Assembly: GCF_000210295.1 (NCBI RefSeq)
Contig: NC_026740.1
Span: forward strand, 1-64,000
Direction: 5' to 3'
Origin: Trypanosoma brucei gambiense DAL972
Lineage: Eukaryota > Euglenozoa > Kinetoplastea > Trypanosomatida > Trypanosomatidae
Length of the DNA stretch: 64,000 nucleotides
Within the stretch, counting starts at the first letter, position 1; each line of letters begins with the position of its first letter. Under the pieces are notes generated by a model. That model ran no database searches, was not told where the DNA came from, and saw only the letters and a program-made list of their open reading frames with translations. Made by a program: the position numbers and the translations under genes. Shown one piece after another: positions 50,539-61,245 of the stretch.

Positions 50539-52851
50539 TTATTCTTTCGACTGTCCCTGTTCAGCTATAAGTTCTCGAATGGCGATTGTGCTTCCAGATT
50601 TTATACTTGCAGTTTTTAATCGGGAGAGAACGCTTTCCAGTCGCTCGAAAGGATCATCACTAACTGCAGCCAGAATGCTTTTCAAATAACTCAAGTCGGT
50701 TACAAGTTGTTCTACTGCAAGGGCCGCAGCATCGTCGCTATTAAGTGGGAAACACATTATAATGTTGGCCACTTTAGACTCAATAAAGTCCGATACCGCC
50801 GTGCGCACAATATCATCTAACCAATATTCCGTTACTTCTTCGAGTAACTCTTCAATGCCGTCGAACCGTCCCTCGCTGCCACCCCGTAATGATTCGAGTG
50901 CTAATGGTATTTCCACAATGGCTTCACCAAAGCCGCGCACCATTTCACTAGGCGCAAGATGTAATGGCGTGTGTAGCACAGAATTGGAAATCACAGCGCT
51001 TCCTCCGTTACTCGACTGTAACCTCCAGAGTGGTTGCGACTCATAACCGTCAGCTGTGGCAATAACGGGAGCAATGACAGTTTGTTTTATAGCCTGCTGG
51101 CATTCAGCAGCACAAATCACCAGTACATTGTTTAGTGGCCGCCACAACTGTTCACTTAGTTGACTATTGATAGACTCAACCTCAGTTGGACGTAGTCGGC
51201 GCACCTCCGCAGATTTGACATAGTCTTCGCACATTTTCTGCGTAGACAGAAGCAATTGTTGAACAATTTTGCGTAACGCTGAAAGGCGCTCTAACAACTC
51301 CGTCTGGTGCGTGTGAGGTGCGGGTTGAAAAAATGTCAGCGACTGGACGAGTGCCACCTTCCATCGGCTCACACAGATCGGTAATGTTTTGTCAGGAAAG
51401 AACTGAAGAACGGCCTTTACAGCTTCCATCAGTCCATTCATAACTACTTGAAATCGATCATACTTCATGATAGATTGCGAATCCTTTAAGAGGTCTTCGA
51501 CGCGCTCTGCTTCTCGCCGTGCAAATGATTCCAGCACCTTAGGTTGCTCGAATATGTGTGCAAGCTCAGTTTGAGTATAAAAATTAATTTGCTCTGCAAT
51601 ATCGTCCCGCCTACACAAACTGTTTTTAACGTTTCTTCCGTCCTCAGCACCAACACATACCTTCGGAGGAGTAGAATCAATTTTAATACTAAGCTGCCTT
51701 ACTGCCTCAAAGCAGGAAATAAGCTCAACATTCCTCTCCACACACTGCAAAATGGGAGTTAAGCAAGTGGAAAGACATTCTACAATTTCATCTGCCATTA
51801 AACGCAAAACTTTCACGGGTTGCGACTCGGGCCCTTCAGAAATCTCCGCATTATCCGTGATATCGCGATTACCGCTGTAAACATGTGCCAACTGCATTAA
51901 ATAGTCTAACTGGTCGGTGAGTGCACATCCTAAGGAAGGTATAAGTTGCGTTTTCAGCACCTCTGCCGCACGCACGGGAGAAATTGGATGCCTTGAAACC
52001 TTTGACTCAGAGTGATGTAGCAGACAAAACACTTTTTCCTTTTCGGAGGCTATGCTCTCTGCGGAAAATTGCTGAAGAACAGCATCAGCCCTCCCAATAG
52101 TATCAAGTACCTTGAGGAGATGAGCAGCACGGTCTACTACTCTTCGGCGTAACTGTTCCATACATTCGGTCTCCACCACGCGTTGCAGGAGTTGTTCATG
52201 CCTCTCAACTGCTTCCAGCTGCTTTCCACCAAACGTTACCTCTAATTTCTGAAGGTCTGCGAGGTTTTGCCGCACCTCCCTAATAGACACCGCCACTAAG
52301 TCTATGTCCACCTCTGACACCGAAACACGAAGTTTCTCCATAATATCGTCCAATTGCTTCATATTGCTATCAACTTCCGATGCCTTCTTAAGTGTTTCAG
52401 AGCAGCGCATGAGCTTCTTCTGCGTTTTCTTCAGATCATTGAGCTGTGCAACGTATGGTTTGGAGATCATTTCTACCGCTGGTTGCGCCTCCTCTCTTAT
52501 TTTGCAAAGTGCCTGTTGAAGTTGTTGAACTTCCGTAACCATACGGCCGACTTCCAGCCCAGTTCGGGGGAGCCGAACGAGCGCCTGTGTGATAGTGTCG
52601 TCAACAGAACTTGCAACCTCCTGTGAGTATGAATGCAATCTGCCGTACAAATTTGTGATGCGCCCTTCCAACTCCGCATCGGTTTCTACCCCATCAGGAT
52701 TCGCCGAAGAAATACATTGCAAAGAGGTATTTATCCACTGAATAACGTCAAAGTTCTCACTTGCTAATTCATCTAACGAGAACGCGAACGACGCGGGATC
52801 AGTGGAAGGTGAAGTACCAATTGAAGGGTTTGGATTTGGTACGTCCTGCAT
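50539..52851 (-). CDS. COG7: Conserved oligomeric Golgi complex subunit 7
   Basis: 770 residues from the ATG at 52851; the frame opens at a GTG at 52893. The N-terminus carries the COG7 signature FDVIQWIN at residues 34-41, followed by a long coiled-coil region (TEVQQLQQALCKIREEAQ, LNDLKKTQKKLMRCSETLKK) as in COG7 of other eukaryotes, and a helical C-terminal half. COG7 is part of lobe B of the COG tether, which docks retrograde vesicles at the Golgi and so keeps glycosyltransferases in place. Full length for the family. Pieces of this gene have been copied into the surface-protein array immediately downstream. It is the intact donor or ancestor. Confidence 0.85.
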   Translation of the reverse strand: MQDVPNPNPSIGTSPSTDPASFAFSLDELASENFDVIQWINTSLQCISSANPDGVETDAELEGRITNLYGRLHSYSQEVASSVDDTITQALVRLPRTGLEVGRMVTEVQQLQQALCKIREEAQPAVEMISKPYVAQLNDLKKTQKKLMRCSETLKKASEVDSNMKQLDDIMEKLRVSVSEVDIDLVAVSIREVRQNLADLQKLEVTFGGKQLEAVERHEQLLQRVVETECMEQLRRRVVDRAAHLLKVLDTIGRADAVLQQFSAESIASEKEKVFCLLHHSESKVSRHPISPVRAAEVLKTQLIPSLGCALTDQLDYLMQLAHVYSGNRDITDNAEISEGPESQPVKVLRLMADEIVECLSTCLTPILQCVERNVELISCFEAVRQLSIKIDSTPPKVCVGAEDGRNVKNSLCRRDDIAEQINFYTQTELAHIFEQPKVLESFARREAERVEDLLKDSQSIMKYDRFQVVMNGLMEAVKAVLQFFPDKTLPICVSRWKVALVQSLTFFQPAPHTHQTELLERLSALRKIVQQLLLSTQKMCEDYVKSAEVRRLRPTEVESINSQLSEQLWRPLNNVLVICAAECQQAIKQTVIAPVIATADGYESQPLWRLQSSNGGSAVISNSVLHTPLHLAPSEMVRGFGEAIVEIPLALESLRGGSEGRFDGIEELLEEVTEYWLDDIVRTAVSDFIESKVANIIMCFPLNSDDAAALAVEQLVTDLSYLKSILAAVSDDPFERLESVLSRLKTASIKSGSTIAIRELIAEQGQSKE

Positions 52852-53158
52852 TTTTGGGCTTAAAGAAGAAGGAAAGTTAAGGCAGCAGTGCACACCAAAG
52901 ATGAAGAAGCCGGTTACGAACCCGGAGAAGGCGTATCACAACTACAGAGGAAGATCAAATGTATTGGGGTTCTGTTCCATCTTTTTCGCACTGAAGTTAC
53001 ATTCGCTGCCAATTATAAAAAATAGAAGTTGTATAGAGGTGTTTGTCACATGGAAACACTTACCACGCGACTCAACCCCGCTCTCCTCCCACTTTTTTTT
53101 TTTGATCGTCCCCAGACTGAATGTCTTCGGGGCACAACACTTTGAAATACCTTTAACG
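52852..53158. other. COG7 to farnesyltransferase intergenic
   Basis: 307 bases. On the minus strand it has a pyrimidine-rich tract near 52858-52880 before the COG7 start. A poly-T run lies at 53092-53103 on the plus strand. No gene seen. Confidence 0.4.
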
Positions 53159-54916
53159 TCAGCACATGAAAGTCTTTGCGCCCCAAGTACGCAGTGCAAA
53201 CAAAACCTTTGACTGGTTGATGTTGAAAATGGGGTTTGTAGGGCGAAGACAGTTCTTGCTCAGGTGCAACTCACTACTAACACCACTACGTTCATCTGAA
53301 GGGAGGACAATTCCATAACTGTCCCTCCGCCCAGGAATATAACCCCGTGAGACCGCAGCTGCATAAAATGAGTTCCCACTCAAGTCACGGCCGTCTCTGT
53401 TGACTTGCATGCCTTGCAGATTTTGCGCGGAGCTCATCCCTGAAAGTGAATAACAAGTGTGATAAAAATCATTGGGATAGTTCGGTTTATCCATCAACCC
53501 ACCTTCTTCCCTGTTTTGGCAGCACGCCAAAATGTAAAGTTGTAGCCGCCTCTGATTGAAGTAAAAGTCGCCCGCATCGTCGTCCAAAACGTTAGGTACA
53601 CCTGATGATGACCACGACGCTGCAAGTGGTGTAGCGCTAAGGTACGCTTCCACACGGCTGGCTCGTTCCTGTTTTTCTTCCTCATGTTGGGACCATGCCT
53701 CAAAACTCTCTGGATGTAAGTTTGAGATGTCGACCAACTGCGCGTGGTCGAGCAAAAGCATTTCCCGTGATGTTAAGCTGCGTTTCGTTTCACCACAAGT
53801 CGTTATTTTAGCAAGGCTCTCACCAACACGCAGTAACACGTGTGATGCGCCCACCCAGTGGGCGTAGCAAGAGTCCACCAGTTTATTTGTTCTTCCGTTA
53901 AAACCACCTTCAAAACGCAGTTGACGCGCCGCTAGCCATCCTCTCAACGCCGTATAATTGCATAACTCTGGTCTCTTCATCAAAATCAGGGCAGCTAACC
54001 CGCATTGAGTGTAGGCCCCGTGCGCTTCGCTGGCAAACCTCCCGCACGCAAATCCGCCCTCGTGTGTCTGACACGAAGCTACGAATTGCGCCTCCTGCTC
54101 TCTCAGAATATCTCCACTACTTGCATCCACGTCCTGGAGCTGTAGTAATGTGGTAATAACCGCGACACAATATGATGCGCGAATATCCGCCTCCCCGCCT
54201 ATGTGCATGCGGAAACTGCCGGCGGCACAGCGAAGTGAGAGCAACCAGCGCTTAATGGCGGAACGTGGAAGAGCCTGAAGGTATTCTGGACATCCCAGGA
54301 TGCAGAGCGAGCAAACTCCCGCGTACGATGTAGCCAAATGCGGAATCTGTCCATAGTTTCCCCCGGAGAACCCAATAGCACACGTATGATCAGCATCGCA
54401 CCGACGGAGAAAATCATACACATTGCCACATTGCTGAGGCATGCTTCCCTTTCCGTGCTTTCCCCCTTCTTCACTTCCCCAACAACCCTTCTGCTCATCT
54501 TCAACAGGTTGTTCCTGCAAGCAGCTGAGTATGAACTCCCCTAATGCGTCTTGAGATATCTGCTCATACAATTTCTCTGTGATTCCGAGCATCTCAGCAG
54601 CCTGCAACGTCCAGTAAACCATCCACGGCTGCGCGTTGTACAGCCGTTGCGCATACTCAGGAAGCTTTATCAACCGACTCTTCAGGTACTTTTCGTGGCT
54701 CTCTCGGTTGAGAGAATGTACAATCCCCTCCTCGTTGTCTATAGTACACATTTCCTCTTCTTTCTCATTGGAATCGGCATGCAAATGGATGTCAGAGTGC
54801 GTACCCCAAAGATCGCAGACCTCCGGCCGGTATTTCTCTAAAAAACGTAAGAGAGTGAGCTCAACTTCCCGTTGAGCGTGAGTGGTGGATGATGCTGGAG
54901 GTGGTACAAAAGACAT
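53159..54916 (-). CDS. FTB: Protein farnesyltransferase beta subunit
   Basis: 585 residues from the ATG at 54916. It forms, with the alpha subunit, the enzyme that adds farnesyl to the Cys of C-terminal CaaX motifs. The prenyltransferase repeats are present: WMVYWTLQAAEMLG, FSGGNYGQIPHLATSYAG, RMHIGGEADIRASYC, QTHEGGFACGRFASEAHGAYT and FEGGFNGRTNKLVDSCYAHW. The zinc ligands are recognisable: Asp and Cys of VDSCY (about residue 348) and His of DFYHTCY (about 486). It is longer than the mammalian subunit because of inserts after residue 130, between the zinc-ligand repeats (about 370-460), and at the C-terminus, a known feature of trypanosomatid FTase. It is a studied drug target. Confidence 0.95.
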   Translation of the reverse strand: MSFVPPPASSTTHAQREVELTLLRFLEKYRPEVCDLWGTHSDIHLHADSNEKEEEMCTIDNEEGIVHSLNRESHEKYLKSRLIKLPEYAQRLYNAQPWMVYWTLQAAEMLGITEKLYEQISQDALGEFILSCLQEQPVEDEQKGCWGSEEGGKHGKGSMPQQCGNVYDFLRRCDADHTCAIGFSGGNYGQIPHLATSYAGVCSLCILGCPEYLQALPRSAIKRWLLSLRCAAGSFRMHIGGEADIRASYCVAVITTLLQLQDVDASSGDILREQEAQFVASCQTHEGGFACGRFASEAHGAYTQCGLAALILMKRPELCNYTALRGWLAARQLRFEGGFNGRTNKLVDSCYAHWVGASHVLLRVGESLAKITTCGETKRSLTSREMLLLDHAQLVDISNLHPESFEAWSQHEEEKQERASRVEAYLSATPLAASWSSSGVPNVLDDDAGDFYFNQRRLQLYILACCQNREEGGLMDKPNYPNDFYHTCYSLSGMSSAQNLQGMQVNRDGRDLSGNSFYAAAVSRGYIPGRRDSYGIVLPSDERSGVSSELHLSKNCLRPTNPIFNINQSKVLFALRTWGAKTFMC

Positions 54917-55935
54917 TACTATGTATCGTTGCACACCAGTGGAATGCGACAGCCTGCCGGCTTAACGTACTGAAACCAACTACAACTCGAGGTTCTTAAG
55001 CTCAAAGGAATATGAATGAAGGATATTTTTCCGTGCAGTAAAATAATAGTGACGGCTCAGTTACGAAACTCCAGGGTTTGGTTGAACACTAGGCAGAGAA
55101 ACACTCCAAATTAAATACAACCAATGCAACTCCACGGGTAAGCGAAAGGGTCAAACTAAGTTTTACGTGTGTCTCTCCCCTGATATATAAACATAGTTTT
55201 ATATATAACTAATAAGGGAGAGTAACCATCATTTCAATCGGTTTCGTCATGTTCTCCCCTTCCCAACTTCCAAAAGAACAGCGTATTCACCACACAGCTA
55301 ATCACTTACCCTAGAAGCACAAAGTTCAATACGCCGAGCAAAGTTAAGGCGTCATGGGGAAGGCGCAGGAAGCAAAAAAAAAAAAGCAACCTATGATAGG
55401 AAATACTTAATGTGCATCTTCAGAATAAACGCATTGAGATTCTTCCTGAACAAAACGGTTACTAAATAATGACTTTCCCTCCACAGAGGAAATCGGTGAA
55501 AGGCGCATAATTGGGGAGAAATAAACACAACCCCTCCCCCTAAATTACACGCACACAGCAAATGTAGCAATTGGACTGATGGCGTCTCCTTCCTTTCGCC
55601 CTCTTAGCCCTCTTGAATACTAGTTCTCCCATACCTCATCTCCTGCAACCTAGTATTTATTTTCCACACAACGGCACATTAAAAGAACATTTAAAAGATA
55701 TCCATGCAGAACCGCAAATACGTTACGCGTCACCTTATTTTAAACAGCGGGTCATCCGACAAAACAGAACCGCCGGGGAAGGTTTATGCACAAAGTGGAC
55801 GACACCGCTTCCACTTACGTTTTTTTTTCTTCGCTTTTCTTTTTCTCTGCCCTGCTATCGTATCCCATCCCTCCTCTCATTACACTGAAGTTGTTTTGTT
55901 ATTTCATATCATTGTAACATTCCTGACGCATTTAC
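54917..55935. other. Intergenic, no gene seen
   Basis: About 1 kb between the farnesyltransferase and the type I membrane protein. A poly-A tract lies at 55374-55386 and pyrimidine runs near 55816-55830 (plus strand). The plus-strand ORFs 55613-55888 and 55704-56105 overlap the minus-strand gene and look like shadows. Confidence 0.4.
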
Positions 55936-56829
55936 TCATAGTTGCGTTGGTTTTTGCATTCCGCCATCCCTCCCGTCATTACAAGCCACTTCTCCACTTG
56001 CCATTCCTTCCCGAGACATTACATTTACTCTATTATGCGGATCCATGTCTTCCAACTCCACATTATAGGCATCAGATCCACACTTTTGTACGGTTTGACC
56101 GCTAGACGCATACATCTCCGCACATTTCATATGCTGCCTGTACGCCAATTCAGAGTTAATGGAATTGCGTAGGAATTCCACGCACTGTTTGTCGCGAATA
56201 CGTTCCCTCGTGCACGAGGTTAATAGGTAATAAAAAAGCAAAATGGGATATAAGAAAAGGACTACAACCGCCACCACATCGAAGGTATTGTCGCTGTTCA
56301 TCATCCTTTCAACGAAATGCTGCCTTTTGTCTGGAGGGAAAAGTGCAGGATCTTCCCCCTGAATGAAAGGAGGCAAAATAGCTGAGAGTGAGGAAAAGGA
56401 AAGCCTCTTTAGAGATTCTCCATCAACACCCGCCACACCAAAACGCACAAGAGTTTGAGCCGCATATGTGGGCCCCTCATCTTCTGCACCACAGAAAGAT
56501 TTCTCATCCGCAACCCTAGTATCCCAACTGCAGTATTCTAGTAGTTCAAATTGCGATGTTCGATTGAATTCCCCCTTGGGGAGTTGTGTGAGAATACCAA
56601 GTGCTTTCTCAATGAATTCGTCTGCATCGAATTGAGTAAATGGAGTGTCCACGATGCAAGCAAATAGGATTACATTTTGATTCAGCAACATGGTGTCACC
56701 GTCAATGGGTGGTACACTTATTGTGTTTGATCCATTGCTTTCTTTAGGAGCGGCGGCAATCGGTCGTAAAAACACAACTGCAAAAACTAGAGAAAGCACC
56801 ATGCAGAGGGCAAGTGAATATCGGGTCAT
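55936..56829 (-). CDS. Type I membrane protein, unknown function
   Basis: 297 residues from the ATG at 56829. Signal peptide at 1-27 (LALCMVLSLVFAVVFLRPIAAA), lumenal/extracellular domain of about 160 residues with cysteines and a possible N-glycosylation site, one membrane segment at about 189-212 (VVAVVVLFLYPILLFYYLL), then a cytoplasmic tail of about 85 residues containing CxxC-free acidic and basic patches. That layout fits surface or flagellar-pocket receptors and endosomal proteins of trypanosomes. I do not recognise the family. Same strand and spacing as the neighbouring housekeeping genes, so it is probably a real gene. Confidence 0.78.
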   Translation of the reverse strand: MTRYSLALCMVLSLVFAVVFLRPIAAAPKESNGSNTISVPPIDGDTMLLNQNVILFACIVDTPFTQFDADEFIEKALGILTQLPKGEFNRTSQFELLEYCSWDTRVADEKSFCGAEDEGPTYAAQTLVRFGVAGVDGESLKRLSFSSLSAILPPFIQGEDPALFPPDKRQHFVERMMNSDNTFDVVAVVVLFLYPILLFYYLLTSCTRERIRDKQCVEFLRNSINSELAYRQHMKCAEMYASSGQTVQKCGSDAYNVELEDMDPHNRVNVMSREGMASGEVACNDGRDGGMQKPTQL

Positions 56830-57948
56830 TGCTTTTTTTTTTTTTAATATTGTTTTGTTATTATTTTATTGACTCCTTCCTCTTCCCCTTCCTTGTTCGC
56901 GTTGTACCTTTACCCTCGCTGCTCTTTGTTTGTTTTGTGCCAGTGTTGTAACACATAAGCATACGAAAGTCGTAATGCGCCGGAGAAAAGTGAGCGGAAG
57001 GGAGAAGAAAAATTATATATAGCGAAGTAAAGTGGATAAGGGGTGAAAGGAAAGAATAGAAATAGAAGATGGAAAATAATGATGAGAATAATAACAATAA
57101 CAATAATAATCATAGAAAGCGGCTGCTCGAAACGTCACGAACAGAACACAAACACACAAACATACATACATAAATACAAGTACGCCTATATATATATATA
57201 TATGCTCACACCCAAGTTGCCGTCAACGATTTTTTCTTTTTTTCGCCCTTGAACGGAACAGCGATGGTTTTCAAAGATGGGGAAGGGGAACAGCAGCAGA
57301 AAGAAAGAAAAAAATCTTTCTACCTTTTCGGTGCTGCGCGCTACGACGACCCGTTACAAGGGAATTCGCAAAAAACAACAACAACAACAACAACAATAAC
57401 AAACAAACAAGCGGAAGGGCAACGTAAGTATTATTACAACAATGTAAACAAAAGACACAATCACAATCACAATCACAATGAGAAGACGAAGGTGACGAAA
57501 CGCACGAAAATGCGAAATATGAGGAAGGAAAAGAAGGAGCTGTTCCTTTGCGACAAATAAACAAAACAAACACATGCATCTAACACTTTTGCACCCAACG
57601 CCACTACACTCCCCTTTATGCTTTGAAAAAAAAAACAGGAAAAACAACGAAAACACAAGCACTCATGCTCAAGAGGATAAAAGGGAGCAAGGAGAAGTTT
57701 AAAATTTTTTTTTTTAAAGGTTCACTAACTTTATTAACTGCCAAAACATGGAGTTACAGAATACAGGCGCGCACACGAAGAAAGAAAACAAGTAACCCCT
57801 CTCCCACCCCCCCCAAAAAAAAATACGTAACGTAGTGGTCACATTCCAATATATCCATACATTAATCCATCCTGCCATGCACGTGAATACATAACCAACA
57901 CCAATACCAACGAAAAAAAAAAAAAGGAGCTTCATTTAATCAACTTCA
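56830..57948. other. Intergenic region with many microsatellites
   Basis: 1.1 kb with no gene supported. On the plus strand it holds poly-T (56834-56845), (AT)n at about 57187-57203, (AAC)n at about 57374-57395, (CACAAT)n at 57456-57480 and several poly-A runs. On the minus strand these are pyrimidine tracts that could serve splicing of the upstream gene's transcript. Confidence 0.45.
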
Positions 57949-60753
57949 TCAACTGCCAATGCGGCTCCTTTCGAAGGCGTTTAGTTGCGATGTGGCTTCC
58001 ATGGTCTTTTTCAATTGCGTGCAGAATAGATTAATACCAACAAGAATAGCAATGCTCATATTCATGTCGTGATTGATTGTAAAATCTTTTGGAGCAAGCA
58101 AGAAACTTGCATTACGCGGCGCTGTTAGCTCCTCACAATCAAGTTGTTCGTCCAATCGTAGCGTATCGCCAAAAGAAAGACTCATTTCATTTGCATCATG
58201 CGCAAAACTCGCACCATCAAAAGTGCAGCTCATGTCCAGGAAATTATGGTTTGGAAACTTTCCAAGTTTTATCTGCACCGCATTTCTCCTCAATCCCGCA
58301 ATAATATCCTCGTACACACTTTTAAAAGCGGCCCTCAACAGCACAGTTAACTCGCGGAGTTTCGAGTAGTGTTCCGCAGCCAAGTCATAAGACCATTCCA
58401 TTGGTTTGTGGACCGCGTCTACGAAGTCTTGCATCACATGAACGGAGTATTTGTCAATTTCCCGCACAACAGGTTGTATTGTTGCGAACACTTGCTGGAT
58501 CTCATGATCCATTCCCCCTGGCCGCTGCCCGTGTGTGTGTAATAATCCAAGTAAAATAATATCCACAGAGGCTGCGAGGCGCCGCAAGACGGGAACAAAC
58601 TCCTCTTGACCACGCGCAGGATACGGTATACCGTGAAGAATAGGTTCTGTTGCCGCTACTCCCATGCACACGCGTACCGATTTCAACGTTTCCCACACCG
58701 CCTCCCTCCGTCCCTTAATCCTTAGCAAAAGTGACATTATTTCATTTCCCTCATCGTCTCCTTCACCAACTGGGGGATGGACGAGTCCCATAAGTTCCGA
58801 AAAGTTCTCTGACAATGCTTTCACCACACATACTTCCGTATTGTGCAACACCTTGATTGGGTCTACAGGGAATATGAACACAACTATGGCGTAATATGAC
58901 ATCACTGAAAATGCATTTGATACGAGTCGACTGAGTGTGAGACGGAAGTCAGAGACCACGTGCAGAGAAGGTGGAAGTGTTATTGCGCAATGAAGAGCAC
59001 AACTAGCATAGGCTGGAGCTACACGCGCAAAAAGTGCGATGAATACCCCAAAAAGCACGCAGACGAACGATTCCCAACCATGATGATAGTTCCGGTCGAC
59101 AGCATACGCCAGGGATGTGGAAAAGAGAAGTCCCGCAACACGCTGCACACCACTCATTATAGACTCACCAGCTGTGGGTAAGCCCACACCCATGAGAATA
59201 GTCATGCCGAAATAGTAAACATTATCCTTGTCGATGTAAAGTGAATACGCACACCCAACGATATACGCACAAGCAATTTTAAAAGCGTTCTTGAATACGC
59301 GTACATCATGGGGTGTGGCTAATGTGAAACGATTTTTGATCATCTTAACAAAGCCGTGGAAGACATCTAAGAAGAAAAACTCAATGAAGCGTCGCGATCC
59401 TGATTTGAATCGCGAAGGGTCAAAATTTCGGAGGTTTTCCGCATATTTGTGGATTTCCTCGCCTAACAAGATCATCATATGATGGGCAAATACCAGGTGC
59501 ATATACCAAACAGTATCCTCAGGTACAAAATCGTGCGCCATGGTGTCGTAGTGTAGCTTGTCAAGTGCTGATTGAAGGTTAGATGTTGCAGTGGCGAATT
59601 CGTCGAAAGGAACCCGCTCGATAACATCACGGGGTTCGAGCACCGTAGAGAGCTGCTCCATAGTGTTACTCAAGGCATCACAAAAAGAATTCACGGAGTC
59701 GTTGAGTCGCTCGAGCGCCGTGCTCATTATCGCGTCTTCGCCCATTTTTTCAGTGCTCCTGTGCCGGTGCTTTCGATATGCCCCTTCTGCACTCATTATA
59801 CGCGCCACTGCTGTAAGGCCGTGTAACATAGGCATAACGTCCTGCAAAACCTTTAAGCGTTCTCTCCGCAATTCTAACTGACGCGTGGAAACCCACACCT
59901 CGTAGGAGACGTAGGTTAGTTGGCCGGGAATGGTAATGAAACAGTCTTGCAAGGGATCTGAGCTTAGCTTTGGGAGTGTTAATTGAACTTCTAACGGATC
60001 CTTCGACCAACAAACCTTCGCTGCGTCGCGTACGATGGCGGCTAAATACCCGCAAGCCTTTGCCATCTCTCTGTCCACACGACGGTTCATACTTACTGGA
60101 AGAAGAATCGCCTGTAACTGTGCGAAAAATGCACTCATAATTATGTCACGCCCAACAAGCAAAGCTGTGAGGGCGCTCCACTCTTCTTTCGATCGCTGCA
60201 CTTCCATAACGATGATCGTAAACAAAACGGCCTGTCGCCTGCACCGCAAGTTACCCGTGAGTCCAACAGCAAAACAACCGAGGAAAGCTAAGGACCACCA
60301 CAGCGCTTCGTTTTTAGGTATATCAAACAAACTTAAGAAACTGCCCCATATCGTGCTCCAAACCCCGACTTGGACTAATGTGATGGTAAAGGAAACCTGT
60401 TCCCCGACGGTATCTTGGCTATTGGCCACACCTAAAAGCCCGAGGACAGCATACATGGGAAGTTTCTCCTTGTAGAAGTGTGAAATTAGCATCAAAGGGA
60501 GCGCAGCAACCAACGTGATGCGCAACGCCAGCATTGCGGAGTATCTACAATTGGGAGATTTTATGGTTTTCCAGAAGGAAGTGATTGTTCCTGAATCGTC
60601 GCCGAGGTTTTTCCATACATGAAGAACCGGTTTTTCAGCATCCGTTCCGCTAATTGGACCCGCCGATCGCGTAGAAGTGCTCTCCTGAAGTTTTTTCCCG
60701 TACGCGTCCCCTTTTATTGGTTCGGCCGCGCTGCAACGCCTGGAGGGTCGCAT
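57949..60753 (-). CDS. FUSC/aromatic-acid-exporter-like multi-pass membrane protein
   Basis: 934 residues from the ATG at 60753. Two hydrophobic blocks, at about residues 75-210 and 480-640, are each made of about six helices and separated and followed by long hydrophilic helical domains. This duplicated layout is that of the fusaric-acid-resistance/ArAE family and of plant aluminium-activated malate transporters (FUSC). The repeat motif is visible in each block (FTITLVQVGVWSTIWGS; GMTILMGVGLPTAGE). Members move organic or aromatic acids across membranes; the substrate here is unknown. N-terminal 65 residues are cytosolic. Full length by the look of both ends. Confidence 0.75.
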   Translation of the reverse strand: MRPSRRCSAAEPIKGDAYGKKLQESTSTRSAGPISGTDAEKPVLHVWKNLGDDSGTITSFWKTIKSPNCRYSAMLALRITLVAALPLMLISHFYKEKLPMYAVLGLLGVANSQDTVGEQVSFTITLVQVGVWSTIWGSFLSLFDIPKNEALWWSLAFLGCFAVGLTGNLRCRRQAVLFTIIVMEVQRSKEEWSALTALLVGRDIIMSAFFAQLQAILLPVSMNRRVDREMAKACGYLAAIVRDAAKVCWSKDPLEVQLTLPKLSSDPLQDCFITIPGQLTYVSYEVWVSTRQLELRRERLKVLQDVMPMLHGLTAVARIMSAEGAYRKHRHRSTEKMGEDAIMSTALERLNDSVNSFCDALSNTMEQLSTVLEPRDVIERVPFDEFATATSNLQSALDKLHYDTMAHDFVPEDTVWYMHLVFAHHMMILLGEEIHKYAENLRNFDPSRFKSGSRRFIEFFFLDVFHGFVKMIKNRFTLATPHDVRVFKNAFKIACAYIVGCAYSLYIDKDNVYYFGMTILMGVGLPTAGESIMSGVQRVAGLLFSTSLAYAVDRNYHHGWESFVCVLFGVFIALFARVAPAYASCALHCAITLPPSLHVVSDFRLTLSRLVSNAFSVMSYYAIVVFIFPVDPIKVLHNTEVCVVKALSENFSELMGLVHPPVGEGDDEGNEIMSLLLRIKGRREAVWETLKSVRVCMGVAATEPILHGIPYPARGQEEFVPVLRRLAASVDIILLGLLHTHGQRPGGMDHEIQQVFATIQPVVREIDKYSVHVMQDFVDAVHKPMEWSYDLAAEHYSKLRELTVLLRAAFKSVYEDIIAGLRRNAVQIKLGKFPNHNFLDMSCTFDGASFAHDANEMSLSFGDTLRLDEQLDCEELTAPRNASFLLAPKDFTINHDMNMSIAILVGINLFCTQLKKTMEATSQLNAFERSRIGS

Positions 60754-61245
60754 TACTCATGCAATGCAGGCAGCAGTCGCTTGCCCCGCGCACCAACGTT
60801 AACACGTATCACCCCAAGGGCCCTTCCAGTCCCCTCTTTTTTTTTTTTTTGGTGCTTCCTTCACCTACACCAACCCTTTCATTGGGAAAGAGTTCACCTC
60901 GAAAGAAATGTGTGTGTTCATAAAGAACACAGAGAAGTATTGGAGAAAGGAAATGCTTGGGTAGTAACAAAAGTCTGAAAACAACAACAACAACATCAAC
61001 ATTATAGTATTTTCCATTCCAATAACAAATACGGCAAAGGAATAGTTATTATCACAATAGTGAGATAAACAAAAAGACGACGATGGCACATGTTTCAAAA
61101 TTACTGAGTGGGAGGGAGGACGAAGCCGGGTTGTGATATGGTGAACGAGCAAGGGACTCTTCAGTCTCCCATTCACCTACAACACAGCAACAAAACCCAA
61201 AAAACAAAAACAAAAACAAAAACAAATAAACACACGTTTTGCCAG
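60754..61245. other. Intergenic, no gene seen
   Basis: About 490 bases with a poly-T run at 60837-60851, an (AAC)n stretch near 60979-60993 and an (AAAAAC)n run at 61199-61226. Confidence 0.4.

Noticed and set aside
57249..57560. 103-codon plus-strand ORF
   Set aside because: It runs through microsatellites (Thr and Asn/His repeats) and is opposite in direction to the cluster.
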